Numbered from the stretch's first letter, positions 10,493 to 20,659 are shown. The stretch is DNA of 64,000 bases from Phytophthora hibernalis (GCA_012656075.1 JAAKBF010000324.1:620001-684000), one strand, 5' to 3'. Translations and numbers: made by a program. The notes: a model not told the origin generated them from the sequence alone.

Positions 10493-10979
10493 TGGTAATA
10501 TTGACGGCCATTACTTCAGTCCCAATTTATTTTTCGGCGGCCCTGAAGGACGCTGGTGGCAGGCGAGGAGGAGACCCATCACTCTCCTCTCTCGCCCGCA
10601 GAGACTCATTTCTCTCTGCGCGCTACTCAAGTGTCGAAAGCTTCTGGGCATGGTGGTGAGGTTTGGTGGACCTCGCGTGCAGTTGCGCCAGCAGACTCGA
10701 TTCATCGGGGCTCATTACCCCCGTTGAAGGTGTAGCTGCTGGCGTACTTCGCGTGAGGTGCGGGTGGCCGATAGGGACTCGTTACTCCCTGTTGGTCACT
10801 GTGATCGTTCACGCGCCTGCTCTTCTACTTTGCTTCGGTGCTTGCGCCCGATGCTTCCCGTGTGCTGTGGCACCTCTGCAAGTTTTCATTTTACGTTTGT
10901 GTCGTAGTGCAGACTAGTATTTATTTAAACGATTAAGCATTGCTTGATGGTTTTACTTTTAGCCTGCTACATGTAGATC

Positions 10980-13241
10980 CTATCTCCGCTGGCCGTCACG
11001 GAAGCGCTTGAAGAAGGCCAGCATTTGTTCGTCGATCTGCGGCGATAAAACTGATAGTGCCCGAACGAAATGCCGCTTGGCCACATTGATAGCTGCGCGG
11101 TCTTCTTCGACCGCATGCAGAGCAGCTTCACGACAAAGTGCACGGAGTTCTGCACCCGAGAACCGCGCGGAGGCAATGGCTAGTTCGTTCAAGCTAACAT
11201 CCGTCGCCAAAGGGGTGTTCCGCGTATGGATTTGCAGGATCTGCTCACGAGCGGAGACATCGGGTGGAGACACGTACAGCGCACGGTCAATCCTGCCAGG
11301 TCGCATCAAGGCCGGGTCCAACAGGTCAGGGCGGTTCGTCGCAGCAACCACCAAGACGCGCTTCAGTGGTTCCAGGCCGTCCAGCTCTGTTAGCAACTGG
11401 CTTAACACGCGATCGGAGGCGCCACTGCTTCCTCCAGACCCACGCGTACTGGCAAGTGCATCAATCTCGTCGAAGAAAACCACAGTTGGCGAAGCTGCTC
11501 GAGCTTTGCGAAAGATTTCACGCACTTGTTGTTCGGACTCTCCAACCCATTTGCTAAAGAGCTCGGGGCCCTTAATGGCGATGAAATTCATGCCACTCTC
11601 AGTGGCGAGAGCCTTAGCAGCAAGAGTCTTACTGCAACCAGGCGGCCCGTACAGCAGTACACCCTTCGGTGGCCGAATGCCCATACGCGTGAATGCTTCT
11701 GGGTGCTGCAACGGCCATTCCACTGCCTCGCGAAGAGACTGTTTCAGAGCGCTTTGACCACCAATGTCACTCCACAACACACGAGGCACATCCACTGAGA
11801 TTTCGCGCAACGCACTGGGTCGAATTCCACGCATAGCAAGCTTTAGGTCGCTTAGCGTTACTTGAAAGGCGGGTAGCGAATTGGTCTCGGCCAGAATAGC
11901 TCCTGAAACCTGAGTATTGGTAGCGAACGCACGATGAAGCGCTAGTAGTGCAGCTTCCTTGCAAAGCGCGCTGAGATCAGCTCCAACGTAGCCGTGGGCG
12001 GTTGCACTCAAGTCCTTAAGCTCAGAGTTGGTAAGTTTGTGTGGCAAGCGCCGTAACGCTACTCGCAGAATTGCCAGGCGATCGTTGGCCCTCGGAATAC
12101 CGATCTCCACCTCGCGATCGAAGCGGCCAGGTCTTCGAACTGCGGGGTCTAAAGCATTGGGCCGGTTTGTAGCAGCCAACACGACAACTTGGCGTGACGC
12201 ACTCAGTCCGTCCATCAGAGTAAGCAAAGTAGCCACCAGTCGGCGCTCCATATCGCCCACACGGGAGTCACGCTTCGGACAAATAGCGTCCAACTCATCA
12301 ATAAACACAAGCGACGGTGCCTCTCGTGCAGCCTGCGCGAACACCGCGCGCAGATTGGCTTCACTCTCACCAACAAATTTGCTCACAACTTCTGGTCCGT
12401 TGATCGTGAACACCCGCGCGTTCAATTCCTGTGCCAGCGTCCTTGCGATCAACGTCTTGCCTGTTCCAGGAGGTCCAAAGAGCAAAACGCCCTTCGGGGC
12501 CGGCAATCCAAATCTTTCAAACATCTCCGGGTTTGTCAGCGGCTGCTCTACCACCTCCCGAATCGCCTTCAGTTCCTCCTGAAGTCCACCGACCGCCGCG
12601 AATCCATCCTGCTTCACCTTACTCAACTCCTTGGCGGTTCCATCACTTTCAGTCACTGTCTCCTCCTGTGTCTCCTGCCACGTCACTGTAAGCGCCGTCT
12701 TGGCCGCCACAACACTCACAATGTTCTGTTCACCGCCACTCTCTCCATCCACTTTCTCCACTCGAAACACGGTACTCACTCCATGCAACGGCAACGAAAT
12801 TAGCGCCTCTCGATGCACCAATGCTCCGTCAATCATAGCAGCGATACACCGCGTCAGCAGCGTGCGCTCCTTCTGCGACAGCTTCTGTTTGCGCGCGGAC
12901 GCCCTGGACACCAGTTGCAGCGCCAAAGTCTTGGCTGGGAAGCTCGTTTTCTGCAGTTTTTGTACCGTCACCGTCTCCACGTGGTGCGCAGCCACTGCCT
13001 CCTCCCACACGGAGCTCAGACCCACGCCGCGGCGCTTGATCTTGTCCATAGGCCACGCCAGGCCACACAGCAGCAGCTTGGACGACTCGTCGGTCTTTGC
13101 AGGCGTGTGAAGCTCTACATGGGCGCCCGATTCGAGCCGGAACAGCGCCATATCGCTCGGGTTAAAGTAGACTTTCGATACGGTGCGGGTCGAGCGAGCG
13201 CCCGCGCGCACGAACTGCACGCGCGCCTCCAGCAGCTCCAT
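10980..13241 (-). CDS. AFG2: AFG2/SPATA5-type AAA ATPase
   Basis: A single uninterrupted frame of 753 codons. The N-terminal 210 residues form a CDC48-N-like substrate domain. AAA module D1 (about 215-450) has GPPGTGKT and LVFIDELDA with an SRH near ATNRPNALDPAVRRPGRFD; module D2 (about 490-745) has GPPGCSKT, VVFFDEIDA and ATNRPDLLDPALMRPGRID. The CSKT form of the second Walker A is a hallmark of the AFG2/Drg1/SPATA5 subfamily and separates it from CDC48, which has TGKT. The family releases Rlp24 and other shuttling factors from cytoplasmic pre-60S ribosomes. No introns are needed. The ATG at 13239-13241 is the only sensible start. The PH-domain gene lies 160 bp upstream on the same strand. 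Confidence 0.93.
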   Translation of the reverse strand: MELLEARVQFVRAGARSTRTVSKVYFNPSDMALFRLESGAHVELHTPAKTDESSKLLLCGLAWPMDKIKRRGVGLSSVWEEAVAAHHVETVTVQKLQKTSFPAKTLALQLVSRASARKQKLSQKERTLLTRCIAAMIDGALVHREALISLPLHGVSTVFRVEKVDGESGGEQNIVSVVAAKTALTVTWQETQEETVTESDGTAKELSKVKQDGFAAVGGLQEELKAIREVVEQPLTNPEMFERFGLPAPKGVLLFGPPGTGKTLIARTLAQELNARVFTINGPEVVSKFVGESEANLRAVFAQAAREAPSLVFIDELDAICPKRDSRVGDMERRLVATLLTLMDGLSASRQVVVLAATNRPNALDPAVRRPGRFDREVEIGIPRANDRLAILRVALRRLPHKLTNSELKDLSATAHGYVGADLSALCKEAALLALHRAFATNTQVSGAILAETNSLPAFQVTLSDLKLAMRGIRPSALREISVDVPRVLWSDIGGQSALKQSLREAVEWPLQHPEAFTRMGIRPPKGVLLYGPPGCSKTLAAKALATESGMNFIAIKGPELFSKWVGESEQQVREIFRKARAASPTVVFFDEIDALASTRGSGGSSGASDRVLSQLLTELDGLEPLKRVLVVAATNRPDLLDPALMRPGRIDRALYVSPPDVSAREQILQIHTRNTPLATDVSLNELAIASARFSGAELRALCREAALHAVEEDRAAINVAKRHFVRALSVLSPQIDEQMLAFFKRFRDGQRR

Positions 13242-13401
13242 GGTCGAGACGTTGACTGGTTCGTGCTGCTAATCCCCGAAAGAGTGGGTCTGTCACTAAA
13301 GTGGAACACCATGTAGCCATGTGCAAATATCCCTGCGGAACTCGATATAATGTAGCCATGTCGGGTTGAAGTGCAGATTGCTGTTGCCATCGGAGGTCTT
13401 C

Positions 13402-14237
13402 CTACAGCAGGAAGAACAGGAACCTCGTCTGTAGGAACAGTTGGTGAATGATGGCTCTGGATTCGATGGGAATGTGCGGCCAGAAGCACCGGTTGCTTTG
13501 GGTTAGACGGACGTCTCGCTCCGAGCCCTCGCAGCTGCAGCTTTCAACGGCTGCGCTGCTGGGCGATACGAGACTGGGGTCCTCTGGATGCCACAACAGT
13601 GCATCAGGCTGATAGTCGGCATGGTGCAGCACGAAGAAGTCGCTGGGGTGCTGCCAATCAAGACCGAGTTCGAGCTCGTTGAAGTGGGTGGCATCTTCTT
13701 CTTCTTGAACTCTCCGACGGATAGTAGCGTTGAACGTTGCGTTGCTACTGTTGAGAGTGGACGCGAGACTGGAGCACGCGAGGTCCTGTCGAGGCTGTTC
13801 CGCGTCGCAGCAACTGGCGAGCGGCCTGCGTCCAGACCCGAGAGCTGCAGTCACGAGGCTCGTCCATTGATTGTACGTGTTGACGTCCGGCGCGCGCAGC
13901 CAAACGTGCTTGGTGTGCCACCCGTACTCGAGTGCGAACTCCAGCTTGGAAGACATCTTCTCAGTTGTTGGTAGTAGTCGCACCGGGTGGACGCACGGGT
14001 CGAGCGGGACGCGGAACTCGCCGCCCAGAAGACCCGGACGGCGGATGAGAAGCACCGGCAGTGCGTGGCGATAGTCCTGACGATGGTAGGTCAACTGCAC
14101 CGGCGTTTTGGCCCTGCAGGGAAGTATGCGAGTTAGATAGGGAGTTGCAATGCAATTTAAGCAGCCAGAACGCACCAGAGAACGTGGCATGCGCGGACTT
14201 TGAGCGTTCCCGAGAACACAGCGGGCTGGGCGTCCAT
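13402..14237 (-). CDS. PH-domain protein, two exons
   Basis: Exon 1 is 14176-14237 and exon 2 is 13402-14113, separated by a 62-bp intron with donor GTGCGT, a CTAAC branch sequence and acceptor CTGCAG; phases agree and give 257 residues. The N-terminal 105 residues read as a pleckstrin-homology domain: beta strands from FSGTLKVR onward, a run ending KHVWLRAPDV, and a C-terminal helix with the invariant Trp (NTYNQWTSLVTAAL). The remainder is Ser/Glu-rich with a moderately conserved-looking middle (LELGLDWQHPSDFFVLHHAD) and no recognised domain. PH domains bind phosphoinositides or proteins at membranes; the ligand cannot be told from sequence. The start at 14237 was chosen because it opens exon 1 directly with the first strand. 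Confidence 0.75.
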
Positions 14238-14925
14238 TGTACAAGGAAGAGCAAGTGTTCAAGCAAGAGGTTGTTGCCTTTTGGCAAGCGTCTTACGGTT
14301 GAGAATCAACTGGTTCTGTTTTTCGCATGGCAAAGATCCACGTTGAAGTGAAGGCAACAGGGACTTGCCCTGATATCGGAGATGGGCGTTCTGTTAGTGA
14401 GCAACACCAAGATGGCCATTCCTGGGGTCGAAGCTTTTGCTGCAGAATGCACTGGGCTTTCACTTAGGCAGTCCGTCGGCTATGCACGTAGTGTTCTAGT
14501 GTTCTAGTGACTGGACATGGCAGAATGGAGCGTGGTAGGCCCAGTAACGCGGTGTGCCACGTTACAGTTGCAGCTCGAGGTTGCCACCAATGAACAAGTT
14601 GCCGCTGAACGCAACCGACTCCACGCCGGGTCTCTGTCCGCAGTACGGTCAACCTTGAAGCGAATAAGACCGACGAAAGCAAAGGCACCTTCACCACAGC
14701 AACGCTGTCTTACTAAGGCAGCACAATGCAGGGTGAAATGGAACGGGGGAAAATGTGGAACCACCTACAGCAGGGACCGACGAATTTCGAGGCCACCCTC
14801 TCTCTGCGGGCTGAAGAAAACAGGGCCGAGTGTGTGGCAAGCACAATCCGTCCGACTCCCACGTTCCTCTTTGCTTCCACCACCACAAAACCCGCTCTGC
14901 AGTCATTATCGAATTCGCCTTCAAC
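14238..14925. other. intergenic region between PH gene and START-FYVE gene
   Basis: Divergent 5' region shared by the minus-strand PH gene and the plus-strand START gene. Several short ORFs cross it but none shows a domain or matching intron signals. A duplicated GTGTTCTAGT occurs near 14490-14508. I see nothing else. Confidence 0.5.
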
Positions 14926-16562
14926 ATGGCACAGCAGACGCCAAGCTTCAGCCGCTCCCGAGCCTCACAGCGCTCCACGCGCCGCCTCGCAGTGCCCGCG
15001 CTCTCCATGTCTCTGCGCAGTCGTCGAGCCGAGCACCCGACCATCGCACTGGGACTGCCGCAACTCGATCGCTTCCACGACCGAGCAGAGAAGGCTCTCA
15101 CCGAGACCATTGCGGCCTATGACCAGCTCAAACACGACGTCGACTCCACACGATGGAAAGGCCTCCGCTCTCGCCACGGCGTCCGCCTGTTCCGAGGCCG
15201 CCACCTCACCACTTCCGGTCGGGCGCCACTGCTCCTGGTCGGAGCTCTGCGTGGCAGCTTCGAGGACGTCATGGAAGGCGTATACTGCCAGAACACAAAG
15301 GAGATGCTGCTCATGAACGCCATCACGTGTCCTCGCCTGACCGAGAGCGCCGTGCTCTACGCGGTGCAGCGCCAAACGCTGTGCGAGCCCTACGCCTTCA
15401 CGGGCATCAAGTGGGCGACCATCAAGCTGTCGGTGGCCAGCAATCGAGACTTGTGCTACTTCGACAAGATGGGGCTGGTTCGTCACACGTCCGGCAAGCG
15501 GATGGCCTACCACGTCATGCAGTCGGTGGATCTGCCAGAGTATCCGCACAAGTCCTCTCACAAGCGTGTGGACGCGTCGCTGTGTTACGTATTTGAGGAG
15601 CTTGAAGACGATGTCGTGGCTGTCTACATGCAGGGCGAGATGGACCACGCGGCGCTGTCGTACTTGGCCACGCCCGCCGTCTCGGAGGTGCTACTGGCAG
15701 TCACCAACGCACTCGAGTGCACGCGAGCCAAAAACTGGCTGAGATGATGGCGGTGGCTCCTCGTGGAGGTCGCCGACGCCGTTCGTCGCGCAGACTGTGT
15801 GACGTGTGTCTAGGTAACACGTCGTTCTTTGAGAGTCTGCAGGAATGCGCGGGCTGCAACTTTAAACACGTCTGCAGGAAGTGCCGACTCAAGGAGAACG
15901 TGTTGGCGCGAGACTCGACGTCGGGTGCGCACATGATGCGAGCCGAGTTCTGTCGCGTGTGCATCGATAAGATGCACTCGATGTCCATTGACGAGCTGCG
16001 CGCGGAGGCTGGAGGGTTCAGCGTCGCTGGACTGCGGACGGCCGACATGAACGGCGCCTTTTGCGAGGTCGAGGACGAGTTGGAAGACGTGGACATCCCA
16101 GGCAGCGACCGGTCTCTCACGGCGTTCACGCTCAAGATCTCGGCCCAGCTGCAGAACCTCAGCGGCCGCAGTGACGTCCGCGTCTCCAACCTGTCGTCCA
16201 TGGAGAAGGTGTCGATCTCCGAGGACGAAGACGAGGACCCGCTGCTGGGCGAGGGGCGAGACGTGCTCAACTCAATTGGAAAGAAGAGCAATGGTCAACT
16301 CGCACCTTTCGAGAAGGACCCAGCAGACACGTCGCGCCGCAGTTCCCGCTCCACGACGTCCACCGCATCCTCCTCGTACTACCACGACGACGACGACACG
16401 GAGCAGTACCGGACGTCGCTCTTCGCGCGGCTGCTGCAGGTCTCGCACCAGGCCGAAGCGACATTTCACCTCACGCGAGAGCAGTCGCTGCTCGCCAATT
16501 CGGTCTTCCAGCGCAATCGCCGAGGCGCACAGGGCTCCGACAGGTCCGTCTTCAGCCAGTAA
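14926..16562 (+). CDS. START-like domain protein with C-terminal FYVE-type zinc finger (one apparent frameshift)
   Basis: The first frame (14926-15747) begins with MAQQTPSF and carries a START-like lipid-binding domain (about residues 60-270, with WKGLRSRHGVRLFRGR and the terminal helix ALSYLATPAVSEVLLAVTNA). It stops within A5 at 15730-15734; reading one extra A joins it to the second frame as AKKLAEMM, then a zinc finger with four Cys pairs (CDVC, CAGC, CRKC, CRVC; about 15805-15970) and a Ser/Asp-rich tail to 16562. The finger keeps FKHVCRKC and RVC but lacks the full RRHHCR motif, so phosphoinositide binding is uncertain. START-FYVE fusions are a large family in oomycetes. The frame break is probably an assembly error; a classical -1 slippery site is not present. 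Confidence 0.8.
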
Positions 16563-16747
16563 AGCGAAAAATCCAAAATGTAGCCATGACTCATGGCCGT
16601 TACATGTAACCTTTTTGTGTGTTGTACACACATGGCATTGATGCTTTGCGCATCCATGCAGCGGGCTGTTGTGGCCGCTAGAAGCTGGAAGCTCGCGCCG
16701 TCACAAGCAGACGAGCGGTCGACCGCGACAACAAGAGGCCGCGAATA

Positions 16748-17618
16748 ATGGACTTCCTTAATGCGGTGTGGCAATTCTCGTTCGGCGGAGACAAGGATGT
16801 GGCGGTCGGGCAGAAGGCACTCGAGGCCATCCAGGACGTGCTGGTCCAGGCCATCGCCAAGTACGAGGGCGAGGCGCACGCGTTGACGGCCGACGAGATC
16901 GCTCCCATCAAAGCCATCTGCGACCAGCTCTTCCCCGCCAATTGTGAGCTCCGAGTACAGTCAAAGAGGCCGTGGAAGTTGTGTTAATGGCGTCTGTGTG
17001 AGCAGTCCAACTCAAGGTGCCAGGCTCGGACGACAGCGGCCCGGAGCGTCCCAAGCGCGTGCACTACGAGCACGTCTATGAGGACGAGACGTTCTCGATT
17101 GGGTACGATCCCTACAGTATCTGCTGAATCATTTGGTCCTTTCTCACCGGTTCATTCCCTGTAGGATCTTCATCCTGCCGCCAGGGGTCTCCATCCCTCT
17201 ACACGACCACCCGGGCATGAGTGTCATCTCACGCGTGCTGTACGGCTCGCTGCACATCAAGTCGTACGACCTCGTGAAGGACGGTGAGGCTTCCAGCGGT
17301 AGCAAGAAGATGGCGCGTCTCCGCGTGGACGAGGTCATCACGGCCCCTCTCACGACAGAGCTGCTGCCCGACCGCGGCAACCTGCACGAACTCGTGGGCG
17401 GGAGCGACATCGGCTGTGCCTTCCTCGACATCATCACGCCGCCCTACGACTCCGCCGACGGACGTGACTGCACCTACTTCCGCGTGCTCAACTCGCCCGA
17501 CAACCAGAAGGACGCGGACAACAAGCTCGTCACGCTCGAGGCTTACAACCCCGAGGACTTTGACGTGGCCAGTGAAGCCTACCATGGCCCCCATCTCCAA
17601 CGTTACGTCTCGTTTTAA
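16748..17618 (+). CDS. cysteine/cysteamine dioxygenase, plant cysteine oxidase (PCO)/ADO family, three exons
   Basis: Exons 16748-16943, 17006-17102 and 17165-17618; the two introns are 62 bp each, begin GTGAGC and GTACGA and end in AG, and phases agree to give 248 residues. The cupin core carries the metal ligands in PLHDHPGMSV (two His) and NLHELVG (third His), and the segment YEHVYEDETFSIGIFILPPG aligns with the plant PCO pattern. Family members are Fe(II) thiol dioxygenases; PCO and ADO oxidise N-terminal cysteine of proteins and so link oxygen to N-degron turnover. Which substrate this enzyme uses cannot be read here. The next gene, eL30, converges from the opposite strand 127 bp away. 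Confidence 0.88.
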
Positions 17619-17744
17619 ATGAATCTCTGCATGCCAAAGTCCACTTCATACCAACGTACACTAGCCAACAACAAGAAGAACGTAAACGGTGGAGCCTCAA
17701 CAGAATTTCATTTCAATTGAGCCTTGAAACCTCTCAGAAGGTGC

Positions 17745-18345
17745 CTAGTTCTCCGAGCCCATGGAGCGCAGGATGTCCGAGTCACCGGCATCCAGGATGC
17801 ACATGCACGACACGCGGAAGTACTTGCCACAAGCCGTGCCGAGGTCGTTGTTAGTGCCCGTGAAGTGGTGCACGCCAGTCTTGGCCAGCATCGAGTAGTA
17901 CTCGACCTCCGACTTGCGGAGCGGGGGCGTGTTGGAGGCCAGGATCACGAGCTTGGCCTTGCCGCTGCGCAGGTTCTTGAGCGTCTGCTTGTAGCCCAGC
18001 GCGACCTTACCGGAGCGCATGACCAGCTGCAGGCGGGAGTTGATGTTCTCCGCAGCCTTCTTCTGCTCAGCATCAATTCATCACAACAAGAAATCAATAC
18101 ACAGAAGTTCCTCCATCGAACGAGTGCCACTTTTTCCATCCGTTCGACTTCGCAGGAGACTGCCACAAGGCCCTAAAGACAGCGACGCGACTCAAGCGAC
18201 TGTCCGTCGCCACACACGACCGATGGACAGGAGCGACATACGGCGACGGACGCGACGATGGCGAACGACGGAGAACCTCGTCCGCCGGATGGGAAAGCGA
18301 CAACGCAAGTGCTCAGGTCCCTACCGACTTCTTAGAGGCAACCAT
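17745..18345 (-). CDS. RPL30: 60S ribosomal protein eL30, two exons
   Basis: Exon 1 (18325-18345) encodes MVASKKS; exon 2 (17745 to about 18065) continues with QKKAAENINSRLQLVM and the conserved eL30 body, for example LGYKQTLKNLRSGKAKLVI, NTPPLRKSEVEYYSMLAKTG and LGTACGKYFRVSC. The intron is 259 bp with donor GTAGGG; the acceptor could be either of two AGs three bases apart, so residue QKK or KK is uncertain. Length is about 113 residues, matching the family. eL30 is a component of the large ribosomal subunit. Very short first exons behind a longer intron are common in ribosomal protein genes. Confidence 0.93.
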
Positions 18346-18530
18346 CTTGATCTCGATTCGTTTCTTAGCTCCACAGAAAGACAATGACAGACGTCAGAAG
18401 GTGGCCAAAAGGCCAGGAAGACTCTCCACCAACCAGCAATTAGAGGTATGTGGCCCACACAACATCGCGCTGATTGGTGCATAGCAACTTGGGCTTGCAC
18501 CAATTACAGTCGTTGTCACTTCAACAATCG

Positions 18531-19582
18531 GGCACCCCAAGCTCCAATCTGCAGGAGACGACGACGCAGTCATGGCCGACGAAGACGCGTCGTTCGTGGA
18601 AAGCGACAACCTCAATGCACTGAACTTCGTCGTGTGGGAAGAAGCCATTTCCCAGTGACCAGCAGGACTTCAAGCTGCTGTTGGTACACTTCCATCAGAT
18701 GATTCCCGTGAAGAGCCAAGCGTTGAGCAGATTAGAGTTCAACGAAGGGCGCGCCTCATTGAGGGACGAACGGGTACCCACGTAGCTATCCTCGCCCGCG
18801 CTGTTGATGATGGGCAGGGGTGCTGCAGTATGTCGGCCCTGCCGTTGCGACTGGAGGCGTGCTGCTGCCCGTTGGGCAGGTACAAGATGGCGCCAACCAG
18901 CATACGCGACACCGAGGATCTAGCCCAGGTTGCTGATCGGAGCGACCAGATACAAGTCCACCAGAATGCAGCTCATCGGGATGTACGGCAACGCCGAAAA
19001 GTTAAGCGGCTCGTTGCCAACCTTCGGGCGCTTGATGGCAAGCACGATTGTCATCACAACAGTCGCCGGCGCTCAAGCTGCAGATGCCGTGGCTGCTGCG
19101 ACAGTGCCCAGGTCGCCCGTGCTTAATGCTCGTGGGTCTCCGCACATGGGAGGAGCAGCTAGTCCGCCTCCGCCTCCGCCACAGTCGCCGCGCACGATGG
19201 CCATAGCGGACCGGTCGACGGCAGATTCGTACTACCTGGAATTTGTACGCGACAAGCTGGAAGGCATGTTTGGATTGCTGTACCCGTGGGTGGATCTCAA
19301 GGATGAATCGCAAAATGGGAGCTGCCGGATGATGGCGACGAAATGGCGGAAGCTGCTGGTGCTCAGGAATTTGTTCTACAAAACTCAATTTCGAAGCTAC
19401 CGCTAGTGGGTTCCTCAGTGCCCTCGACGGGTGCTCAGGGCAATCTCTCTATGCCTTCTCCGCCGCCTGTCTTCTCCTTGAGCTCTGCTCTGCACAGCGG
19501 GTATGCTCTTACAATATACCTGGGCCCTAATGTTCTGACAAGCTTTGAAAGTGGTGGTTTTGTTCTTCTGCAGATGACTTTC
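18531..19582 (+). pseudogene. duplicated 5' half of TBCCD1, decayed
   Basis: Sequence from about 18531 to 19582 is a diverged direct copy of TBCCD1 exon 1 plus the following intron (parent about 22031-23092, roughly 3.4 kb downstream). Shared landmarks include ASFVESDNLNA, ADRSTADSYYLEFVRDKLE and the intron end TTCTGCAGATGACTTT. The copy has stops, lacks an internal block of the parent, and its middle (about 18750-19070) is replaced by unrelated sequence. It lacks the start codon and all later exons. Confidence 0.85.
18750..19070 (-). pseudogene. foreign fragment with membrane-protein-like coding, inside the TBCCD1 copy
   Basis: Not present in the parental TBCCD1. On the minus strand it reads MTIVLAIKRPKVGNEPLNFS and a hydrophobic stretch ALPYIPMSCILVDLYLVAPI, then a stop and a second hydrophobic stretch (MLVGAILYLPN) in another frame. 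It resembles part of a multi-pass membrane protein, which I cannot identify. It probably entered when the duplicate was rearranged. Confidence 0.4.
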
Positions 19583-19624
19583 GTTTGTCGCTAAGACGTG
19601 AACGTTGGCGTCGATACATTCCTA

Positions 19625-19790
19625 GATCTACACCAGCAGCACCGCCCGGAAGTAGTATCCGCACGCCCCGACGGTGCTCAAAGCGACCATCGGAGCGTAG
19701 CTGCTCTGTACGATTTGATAGGTGGTCCACAATGACCAAAGGTACGGGTTGTTCTCGTTGAGGATCGTGGGGTGGGCTATGTGATTGATT
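19625..19790 (-). pseudogene. fragment of an elicitin-like gene
   Basis: The minus-strand reading contains ILNENNPYLWS and GACGYYFRAVLLV, matching LNENNPYLWLS and GACSFYFRAVLLV in the intact gene at 28074-28979. The second elicitin cysteine is lost (Trp or Leu in its place) and only the middle of the domain remains. Confidence 0.8.
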
Positions 19791-19824
19791 CTGGAGCTGT
19801 CACCGCTGTAGGAAGTGCGATCGT

Positions 19825-20080
19825 GCTCACCTACATACATGCTCCGGTGGTTGGAGTGCCCACAAGCGTCGGCTACGGACAGCATTCGGCGATCTGGCCC
19901 CACTCCTGACGATGCTCAATGCTTGTTCGCCTGGCGTCGGCGTCGTCAACATTGACAACGGTTTCGACGCTGCCGTCCTTGCAGGTACGCGTCCATTCAA
20001 CATTTTCCATTCCCACTTCAACTAATATTGTCCTCCTCTGTCCTCCAGTTCACAAAGTCCGCACCTATTTTCATAGGTCG
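19825..20080 (+). pseudogene. LarB/AIR-carboxylase-like gene fragment
   Basis: APVVGVPTSVGYG, then after a frame change LAPLLTMLNACSPGVGVVNI and DNGFDAAVL, are signatures of the LarB family (N5-CAIR mutase/PurE-like nickel-pincer cofactor proteins). An intron-like segment follows (GTACGCG to CCTCCAG, about 65 bp) and then VHKVRTYF. The motif that would join GYG to LAP is broken. Only the C-terminal quarter is left. Confidence 0.6.
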
Positions 20081-20312
20081 GATCCTACAGCCATTTTAGT
20101 GCACGTGCTCAATGCTACGTGGCTTGTACCGCTGGTGGTCATTCTCGTCTACCGCTTAAATGCTGTCGCGAACATCCAAGTGGGGGTGGACACACAACAG
20201 CGTGATGGAAGAATGAACTTTTTGAACGCATTTTCAACTTCGTACTCACTGCCGTCATTCGAAGAGAGCGTGATGGCTTTCTACGTGAGGCTGCCCAGCC
20301 ACGACCAGGACC

Positions 20313-20655
20313 ATGCTTCACGAGTCGTATGTATCTGGTCTTGCAGGTGTCGGCACTGTTCTACACGGGCCCGGCCAAGGAGGGCGCCCAGGCAGACAAC
20401 ACCAAGGTGGTCAAGGCCGAGAAGCTCTTCGCCATTGTCGCCTTCGTCGTGTCTATGGTCGCTTTCGTGTTGTACCTGTACTGGAACGTCAAGCGCTCGT
20501 CGGAGGTCAAGGAGGACATCATTGACGAGGTCCGTGTGGCCGCCATCCGCAACGGAGAGATCAGTCTGTCGGGTATCCTGGCCAAGGTTCTTTTATTGTT
20601 TTGCCTTTGTCAACCAGCTGCCTTGCAATTCAAATCGCATCAACACTACAAATGA
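20313..20655 (+). pseudogene. membrane-protein fragment, one hydrophobic helix
   Basis: An open stretch from about 20340 has one predicted transmembrane helix (AIVAFVVSMVAFVLYLYW) between charged segments (VKAEKLF before, VKRSSEVKEDIIDEVRVAAI after). Codon use and GC content look coding up to about 20590, where similarity to coding sequence ends in AT-rich DNA. The family is not recognised. It may be an exon of the same kind of transporter as the fragment at 18750-19070, but I cannot show this. Confidence 0.35.
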
Positions 20656-20659
20656 ACAT

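Larger units (their letters stand above)
9380..10545. mobile_element. non-autonomous TIR element (hAT/MITE-like), 1166 bp
   Basis: The ends are perfect 12-bp inverted repeats, CAGGGCCGCCGA at 9380-9391 and its complement at 10534-10545. Just inside both ends lie clustered copies of an 11-bp motif, CATAAATAATG. CAGGG-starting termini with subterminal motif clusters are typical of hAT elements. I see no 8-bp target-site duplication (left flank CCTATAGC, right flank AAGGACGC), and comparison with copy B shows host sequence was deleted at the site. No transposase is encoded; the GC-rich interior (about 9640-10270) holds no convincing gene. hAT transposase remnants occur at 30.6 and 47.0 kb but nothing shows they share these ends. 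Confidence 0.75.
9018..10942 (+). repeat. dispersed coiled-coil-ORF repeat, copy A (interrupted)
   Basis: Homologous to the reverse strand of 60186-61382. The match starts at AGCTCATTCTCGAATCGGA, covers the start of a coiled-coil ORF, is broken at about 9376 by an inserted TIR element, and resumes at about 10546 with AAGGACGC to run to a shared end near AAACGATTAAGCATT. Relative to copy B, the middle of the ORF has been lost at the insertion point, while copy A keeps about 195 bp (about 10650-10845) that copy B lacks. The left boundary cuts Gypsy RNase H exactly, so the repeat or a rearrangement carrying it arrived after the retroelement. Confidence 0.85.

Noticed and set aside
14965..15648. 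227-codon minus-strand frame with Arg/Val/Ala-rich composition
   Set aside because: Shadow of the START domain on the opposite strand.
15727..15740. Programmed -1 frameshift in the START-FYVE gene
   Set aside because: CAAAAAC is not a proper slippery heptamer and no pseudoknot is evident; the many similar breaks elsewhere favour sequence error.
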